NCBI RefSeq assembly: GCF_039538065.1
Contig: NZ_BAABBR010000001.1
Span: 1,464,501 to 1,528,500 of the forward strand
Length of the DNA: 64,000 nt
Origin: Sphingomonas rosea
Lineage (GTDB): Bacteria; Pseudomonadota; Alphaproteobacteria; Sphingomonadales; Sphingomonadaceae
Reading direction: 5' to 3'
Part shown: positions 61,901 to 64,000 of the stretch, one piece after another
How positions within the stretch are numbered: position 1 is the first letter of the stretch
How the letters are laid out: each line of letters begins with the position of its first letter
Position numbers and translations under genes: made by a program
Notes under the pieces: model-generated
What the model was told of the DNA's origin: nothing
The model's database searches: none
What the model saw: the letters and a program-made list of their open reading frames with translations, nothing else

Positions 61901-63971
61901 CAACAGCGGCAATGCGGGCGCGGTCCGCCTGACCCAGACCGGCGACATCGCCGTCCTTGGCGGTGGCAACAGCTACGGCATCCTCGCGCAGAGCATCGGC
62001 GGCGGCGGCGGCCTCGTCGATGGCCTCTTCGCAGGGACGGCCGGCGGGGTCGGCCGGGGCGGGCTCATCGATCTCAAAATCGACGGGCAGGTCTTCACGC
62101 CCGGCACCGGTTCGACCGCGGTCGCGGCGCAGAGCCTGGGCTCGCTCGGTGGCGGCAACATCACCATCACCGCCAATGGCGCCGTTCGCGGCGGCAGCGG
62201 CACCGGCACCGGGGCGGGCGTCCTCCTCGACGGCGGCAAGGACAATCTCCTCACCAGCAACCAGTCGCTCTCGGCGGTCTCGGGTCTCGCGGCGCGCGGC
62301 ACCAGCGGAAACGATACCGTCGTCAACAATGGGCTCGCGGTCGGCAACTTCAGCCTTGGCGGCGGGACCAACGCGCTCCTCAACACGTTCGGGGCGACGC
62401 TCGTCACCATCGATAGCATCGACCTGCGCGACGGGCCCGGCAGCGATGGCACCTTCACCAATGCCGGAACCCTGCTCCTCGGCCAGTCGGCGAGCCGCTA
62501 TCCGCTCGATCTCGCGGCCGGCGACCGCTTCGTGCCGCTGCGCACGAACGATCCCACGACCGACGTGCTGCTCGGCACCAACGTCATCAGCAAGGTGGCG
62601 CTCGACGGCAATCTCCTCCTCACTGCGTCGAGCAAGTCGTTCTGGGACGTCGCCTTCGGGCCTTATGCGTCCGACCAGATCAACGTCACGGGCAATGCGG
62701 CGGTGAACGGGACGGCCGACATCACCCTGACCTGGCTCCAGAACAACAAGCCGGTGGCCCTGGTCACGACCGGCGGCACCGCCGCCGACAACGGGCTCAA
62801 GGTCAAGGACACGCTGGCGATGGATTACCGGGTCCAGACCACAGGCAATGCGATCAACCTCGCCTTCACGAGCAACTTCGGGCAGCAGTTCCTGACCGCG
62901 AACGAGCGCGCGCTGGGCCGCTCGCTCGACTCCGCGCTCAACGCGGGCGACTCCCCGACCATCGGTCGTCTGCTCGCGCTGCTCGGCAACCTCGAAAACG
63001 GGCAGGAGTCGACCTACAAGGCGATCTTTGCCGAGCTCGACCCGTCGATGTTCGCCGCGCCGCAGCTCCTCCAGTTCGACAGCGCGCGCCGGTTCGGTGC
63101 GGGCGTGCTCGGCTGCCGCGAGGCAGTCGACACGGGCAAGTCGTGCGTGTGGGGCGAAGTCGACGGCACGCGCTACCGGCGCGGCACCGAGCGCGGCGAA
63201 TATCGCTTCGACCAGGATGCGGGCGCACGCCTCCGGATGGGCTACCAGCATGGCCTCGGCAATGGCTGGACCGCAGGCATCTCGCTCGGCTTCGACGATA
63301 GCGGCAGGTTCAACTATGCCGGTGATCGCGCCGAAGGCTCGGCCGAGGGCTTCCACCTCGGCGTCGCGGCGTCGCGGCGGTTCGGCAAGAACGACGCCGC
63401 CCTCGCCAGCGTGGCGCTGAGCGGGGGGATCCAGACGGTCGACCTCACCCGCCGGCAGTCGATCTTCGTCAGCCGCACGGGCGTCAGCCACTACAAGACC
63501 GATTATCTCGGCGGCACGGCGCGCCTGTCCTACACCTTCGACATGGGGACGCTGTTTGCGCGGCCCGAACTTGAAGCCTCGATGTTCCGCCTCGGCCAGC
63601 AGCGCTTCGCCGAGCAGGGCCTCGAAGGGCTCGGGATCACCGGTCTCAAGCACCACGAGTGGATCGGCACGGCCTCGCCGCTCCTCAGCGTCGGCGCGCA
63701 TTTGTCGCCGACGATCACCCTGTCGCTCAAGGGCGGTGGCGTGTTCCACAACGAGGGCGCAATCACCGCCCCGCTGCGGCTGGTCGGAGAGAATGCGGGC
63801 GCCGATCCGGCGATGATCCGCAGCCTGTTCGACAAGAGCAGCTGGATGGGCGGCGCCGAGCTTCGGGTCACCGGATCGGGCGCCACTTCGCTCGACTTCG
63901 GCTACCGGATCGAAGCGGGCAAGTCGGTGCAGAGCCAGGAGGGCCGGCTGACCTTCCGCGCCCGCTTCTGA
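49968..63971 (+). CDS. Giant glycine-rich autotransporter adhesin
   Basis: Encodes 4667 residues from the ATG at 49968. An extended N-terminus (about 110 residues) ends in a signal-like helix (WLVPLAMAGATAGTMGATPA, then FA-YTVP). The passenger, residues about 230-4100, is made of roughly sixty degenerate units of 50-60 residues built on QSIGGGGGNGGFNVTGG and variants, likely folding as a long beta-solenoid. Residues about 4355-4667 are an autotransporter beta-barrel ending in RLTFRARF with the terminal Phe that BamA recognises. It is a type Va secreted surface protein, probably for adhesion or biofilm. No catalytic domain is seen. The complete gene lies inside the window. Confidence 0.93.
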   Translation: MSKISHGQAVVLALVLNRFVDQFDFAKLSDGQRRDAMAELSALTPLIAAPHSGLAQALAKLERRLATAPRRAQALATNGREAKRLKRILRWLVPLAMAGATAGTMGATPAFAYTVPAVGGTVFNPVTRLNETVVEVVGNYAVRTGANNIIFLPDAVGDTYTVTTTSSTGVVTSKTYKVTAVTKTTYGTGNTAVSYVTGVTVEDADKVSTTIPTVSAVTYTIPSAGGGVGTGTVTPTFPVPTGNEQFQDIRVGASGGDGRDGGGINLCVPFTDICAFVGVPPTRGGAGANGPTFTATIPADYSGGLISSTANDLAGIKVASIGGNGGTGGDSYSLGGYDGQAGGAAGVGGNVTANNYVTVSTSGDRSHGMWVFSQAGAGGQGGDGILLVNGGLGGGSASGGSATGNNYGSLTTQGDGAVGLLVQSLGGAGGSGGSSYGIVGTAGSGSIGGNGGNVTAYNAGTILTGGKLAYGVQAQSVGGNGGSSGNSGAIVAFGGTAGGAGTGGNSSISLAGTSSITTTGANAHGVFAQSIGGGGGSTGWTGGAVSFGGSAGSGGTGGTASISAAAGSRIETFGVGAYGMFAESVGGNGGTAEGTGGVFTMGGSGGSGNTGGAVSISNNGSVITHEADARGIFAQSVGGGGGNANASGGLVSLGGSGGSGATGGAVTVSLGGSSVVRTSGAGADGAFAQSIGGGGGTGATSSGLVALGGKGSVGGEGGTVSLTNAGAITTGGATSRGLFAQSVGGGGGSGGDSYGLAAIGGSGDIASKGGNVTIGNSGTISTTGNKSTAMQAQSIGGGGGDGGSSGGALLVIGGKGAGGGAGGLVTTNLSGSLQTGGNDSHGLFAQSVGGGGGNGGSASSGSLFAGLALGGDGAAGGAGGNVISTFSQRSVTVAGSSLLVDPLIITAGDRSRGVFLQSVGGGGGSGGMAVQVSAGLFGAASFAIGGSAASGSTGGLVQSRGDVSIRTTGNFSEGYFAQSVGGGGGNGGAAVSVAASVGEGVSAALSVGIGGKGGGGGAGGTVDAQSGGTITTTGQYSTGFVAQSVGGGGGKGGFSVSVAGAASDGIAITGALGIGGTGGSGGTGGTVTGIFNGDISTGGLAGLGSDSAGALIQSVGGGGGVGGFNVSATVSLAGGTALGASVGLGGAGGSGGVGGTVTGTVGGNVQTSGARSTGVLVQSVGGGGGSGGFNVTGNIGFGGAVAGGVSVGIGGTGGGAGAGGKVTGTVNGTVVTAGKQSDGVVIQSVGGGGGSGGFNVSGNMNFGGTAGVSIGVGLGGSGGGAGAGGKVTGTVNDAVYTTGEQSRGVIVQSVGGGGGAGAFNVTGGLAAGGTFGGSLGVGLGGTGGDGGGANEVIASARSVSTTGKDSAGFIAQSIGGGGGTGGFNVTGTMGFGGTAGGTIGVGLGGSGGGGGSAMKVTAGLTGAATTGNDRSGAILAQSVGGGGGSGAFNVTGGITFGGTGSGTLNIGLGGSGGTAGNGGEVKLDVVGYASTNGVQSDGIVAQSIGGGGGNGGFNISGGIAAGGTGAGQIGVGIGGRGGGGGSAELVTLNVNHGVTTSDPLRIAAVTRKDLSAGIIAQSLGGGGGNGGFNVTGGASFAGTGAGGVNVGIGGSGGTGGHAGSVVADVSGYTATSGKQSVGVLAQSIGGGGGNGGFNVAGGLTIGGTGSGMINVGIGGSGGTGSYAGDATLRINNQIANPTTTLVAAVTGGDESDGVVVQSIGGGGGNGGFNVTGSLNIGGTGTGAANIGIGGMGGSGALAGKASADITGGIATAGKSSTGLLVQSIGGGGGNGGFNVSATLSIAKNAGAIGVGVGGFGGDAGNGGEATLLLNQRTSDSANTLAAVTTAKDDSAGIIVQSLGGGGGNGGFNVTAGVSLAKGAAGNIGVGVGGFGGDGGDAGIARASIRGDLVTAGKDSSALLVQSMGGGGGNGGFNVTGGLSASKGANGNLGIGIGGFGGDGGDGKAVFATIESDIQTGGANSNGATIQSLGGGGGNGGFNVTGGVSIGLGQSANGNLGIGVGGFAGGGGGSGEVEATLTGNTQTSGVGSYGVLVQSAGGGGGNGGFNVTGNFSVTKGASGNIGIGVGGFGGDGGDGNKVTASYTGNIVTRADKSFGATFQSLGGGGGNGAFNVTAGLNIGLGSKATGNLGVGIGGFGGGGGDAKAVIGELIGNVTTSGLESHGILMQSVGGGGGNGSMNVTGGIAVSKGLTGSIGFGLGGFGGDGGNAGTVDGKAYGDVSTRGVGSYGALFQSLGGAGGNGALNVTGGITVTKGDSTSGGVSIGIGGFGGGGGDATTVTADVRGSYDTDGARSNGVVAQSVGGGGGNGGVNVSGTINVSTQGTAAGFAFGLGGFGGDGGKSGDVTLTRVGQTVTRQSSSNGVVAQSVGGGGGLGALNVSAGISATNTGDAGSVVLGIGGFGGGGGKAGNVTATIVDSVFATGSDAATSFYPDDFTFADGKVIEVGAKTHLLHGSHGILVQSQGGGGGAGGMDVAGAISFAKADKDSTASALVFGLGGFGGSGGDAGIVDATIGAVSGPRIQVQGTGDVKSAVYVGSVGGGGGDGAMNVSASITSDGSVTAGIGGAGGGGGKGADVTAKVSADLFASGYKATGLTVQSVGGGGGNGGFNFSGGFKPLEGTEPVIVFGMGGDGGVGNSSGNVVAEQDGNVIVEGYSSRGVLVQSIAGGGGDGGMDFVANVNRSNGDSKLDGFAAGIGIGGTGGKGGIAGSASLRSTGNILVNTVVTTNADGSTSLKASSQEGFSPGVTVQSIGGGGGSGGFNLVGVYTSNGNPLSVAVGGSGGVGGDAGIVSVIRGKLEDGSVSRSLINTFGAGSAGLVAQSIGGGGGSAATNLAFATGSTKANATGFGGQIVVGGDGASSGNGKAVSVEHFGTIQTDGYGSEGILAQSIGKGGGNAAVNVGFTKLGEKTASLKFWTDEGKSTKKSNITGFSIAIGGAAGDAGSADDVTVVHDGTILTHQAASSGLVAQSFAGGGGNVAMNLGLLTGTDNNLKASIGREGGKGGTAGDVDVTARGLIVTSGDHSNGIVAQSTGGAGGMSGTTSIEGQASGGSGKDRTASGFGLSVGLEGGAGGHSGTVTVANSADIQTDGESARGIIAQSIGGDGGIAGSARVLTTDQKDSIAVAIGGGGGDSAVSAKVTVGNSGLIVTKGASSDGILAQSIGGSGGVGGSASTIKKAADNLEKKTATTIGVAVGGSGGSGSIAADVAVTNDGIISTIGQKSYGIRAQSIGGGGGVGGAVYNVEQQKAQTVNTFNVLVGGGGGDGNLAGRVDVINRGLIMTTGEGASGISANSIGGGGGDAGSVSNLTVLSTQNDGDSNAIQVAIGGGGGSGSKGGTVKVVNAAVAGQANSGTIFTTGKDAHGIFAQSLGGGGGNGSSIASIAKSSGNKDSISLGINIGGAGGDGNVGGEVIVENSGSIQTEGEGSYGILAQSIGGSGGNGGLVLSTNILLKAKDKSPLISIGGIGGAGNDGGHVSVINSGRIFTKGKNADGIVAQSIGGGGGNAGMGVALTGDVKTLVASNLMALAVGALGGGSAGVGGQVDVVHSGDITVTGAGSQAIVAESINGGGGHANFDLSGIAMPSLSSALPDVAIPTPDLGELDGIPNLVKGEPTNRPVDPVIVAARVGANEATSMAAGNVNVSISGTMGAGGDFGSGTTIRSIGGGGGTVTLSGLIVKPTVPTTTAGIGAAATGTVSAQATYVVGLGAKNSSDSGGAAIVSSHNGEIVTTGKGSTGVVLQSIGGGGGQALVNLAVEDLSVIESVRLGLGAVGTSNSDGGAVSRTQAGAVFTTNQYAHGAVIQSIGGGGGTAIASVHAVPAAGAAGVRTTQGWTEAALPQASSATAPAVVSLGATGGSGNDGGAVSVSFTGGFSTEGARANGLIVQSIGGGGGEVVLDGLTARSIILGGQAGASGSGGDVTVANNGVVVTRGTGANGIVLQSIGGGGGALFGSGPQLSLTLSNANSGNAGAVRLTQTGDIAVLGGGNSYGILAQSIGGGGGLVDGLFAGTAGGVGRGGLIDLKIDGQVFTPGTGSTAVAAQSLGSLGGGNITITANGAVRGGSGTGTGAGVLLDGGKDNLLTSNQSLSAVSGLAARGTSGNDTVVNNGLAVGNFSLGGGTNALLNTFGATLVTIDSIDLRDGPGSDGTFTNAGTLLLGQSASRYPLDLAAGDRFVPLRTNDPTTDVLLGTNVISKVALDGNLLLTASSKSFWDVAFGPYASDQINVTGNAAVNGTADITLTWLQNNKPVALVTTGGTAADNGLKVKDTLAMDYRVQTTGNAINLAFTSNFGQQFLTANERALGRSLDSALNAGDSPTIGRLLALLGNLENGQESTYKAIFAELDPSMFAAPQLLQFDSARRFGAGVLGCREAVDTGKSCVWGEVDGTRYRRGTERGEYRFDQDAGARLRMGYQHGLGNGWTAGISLGFDDSGRFNYAGDRAEGSAEGFHLGVAASRRFGKNDAALASVALSGGIQTVDLTRRQSIFVSRTGVSHYKTDYLGGTARLSYTFDMGTLFARPELEASMFRLGQQRFAEQGLEGLGITGLKHHEWIGTASPLLSVGAHLSPTITLSLKGGGVFHNEGAITAPLRLVGENAGADPAMIRSLFDKSSWMGGAELRVTGSGATSLDFGYRIEAGKSVQSQEGRLTFRARF

Positions 63972-64000
63972 CGGGGTAGGTTGCGCGTGGGGCAAGCCAA

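Noticed and set aside
52656..63995. Three minus-strand open frames of over 1000 codons inside the autotransporter gene
   Set aside because: Glycine repeats on the plus strand rarely create stops on the other strand. The products are repetitive Ala/Asp/Arg-rich sequence with no domain.

Overview
The window is GC-rich chromosomal DNA from an alphaproteobacterium, most likely a sphingomonad (Sphingomonas/Sphingomicrobium type). The evidence is the NDUFA12-like complex I subunit, DUF2155, the FYDLN-acid protein, the aroQ-accB-accC order with aat next to it, DUF2282/DUF692/DUF2063 genes with sigF-nrsF, and very G/C-rich third codon positions. Assignments rest on reading the sequence and on family knowledge; no database search was run.

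Region by region. (1) 1-12.8 kb: the translation genes rplK-rplA and tRNA-Trp-secE-nusG lie on the minus strand but are held apart by about 10 kb of mostly plus-strand envelope genes. These are a translationally coupled glycosyltransferase/methyltransferase trio, an XRE regulator, a VIT/vWA surface protein ending in LPQTA with its own class GN sortase, and a fasciclin / ECF sigma / anti-sigma / msrB / msrA stress module. Both the fasciclin gene and msrBA are preceded by the motif TGCATCC-N16-CGTA(A/G)CT. (2) 12.8-26.2 kb: housekeeping genes, including a fatty acyl-AMP ligase, recX, a double cold-shock-domain protein, a DUF192 lipoprotein with an apparent CTG start, NDUFA12, DUF2155, aat, accC-accB-aroQ, thiS-thiG, cmk with a ThDP enzyme and a HEPN-like protein, and a FYDLN-acid protein. 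(3) 26.4-36.7 kb: a decayed integrative and mobilizable element. It has a P4-type integrase, an AlpA remnant, a Shedu-like defence nuclease, a MNT-HEPN fusion, traC/traD, an oriT and a Ti-type relaxase traA. Three genes carry single lesions: a frameshift in a HEPN/TIGR02391-type gene, a frameshift in alpA and an in-frame TGA in traA.

(4) 37-44.3 kb: a lower-GC pair, a small four-helix membrane protein followed by a 2226-residue RTX protein whose repeats fall into two exact supra-repeat series (426 bp x4, then 495 bp x4). (5) 44.4-48.4 kb: a complete type-1 bufferin operon (bufA1-bufB1-bufC1-doxX-sigF-nrsF). It is preceded by a GTAACC-N16-CGAA motif expected for sigma-F and flanked by two copies of a ~76-bp dispersed repeat. 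Bufferins are metal-binding, post-translationally modified peptides, and SigF/NrsF is expected to control the operon. (6) 48.5-64 kb: an AraC-type regulator divergent from a 4667-residue glycine-rich autotransporter adhesin that fills the last 14 kb.

How the genes work together: much of the non-core content serves the cell surface and envelope stress. This covers sortase display, periplasmic methionine-sulfoxide repair under an ECF switch, metal buffering under a second ECF switch, and two giant exoproteins. The mobile element carries phage-defence-type cargo.
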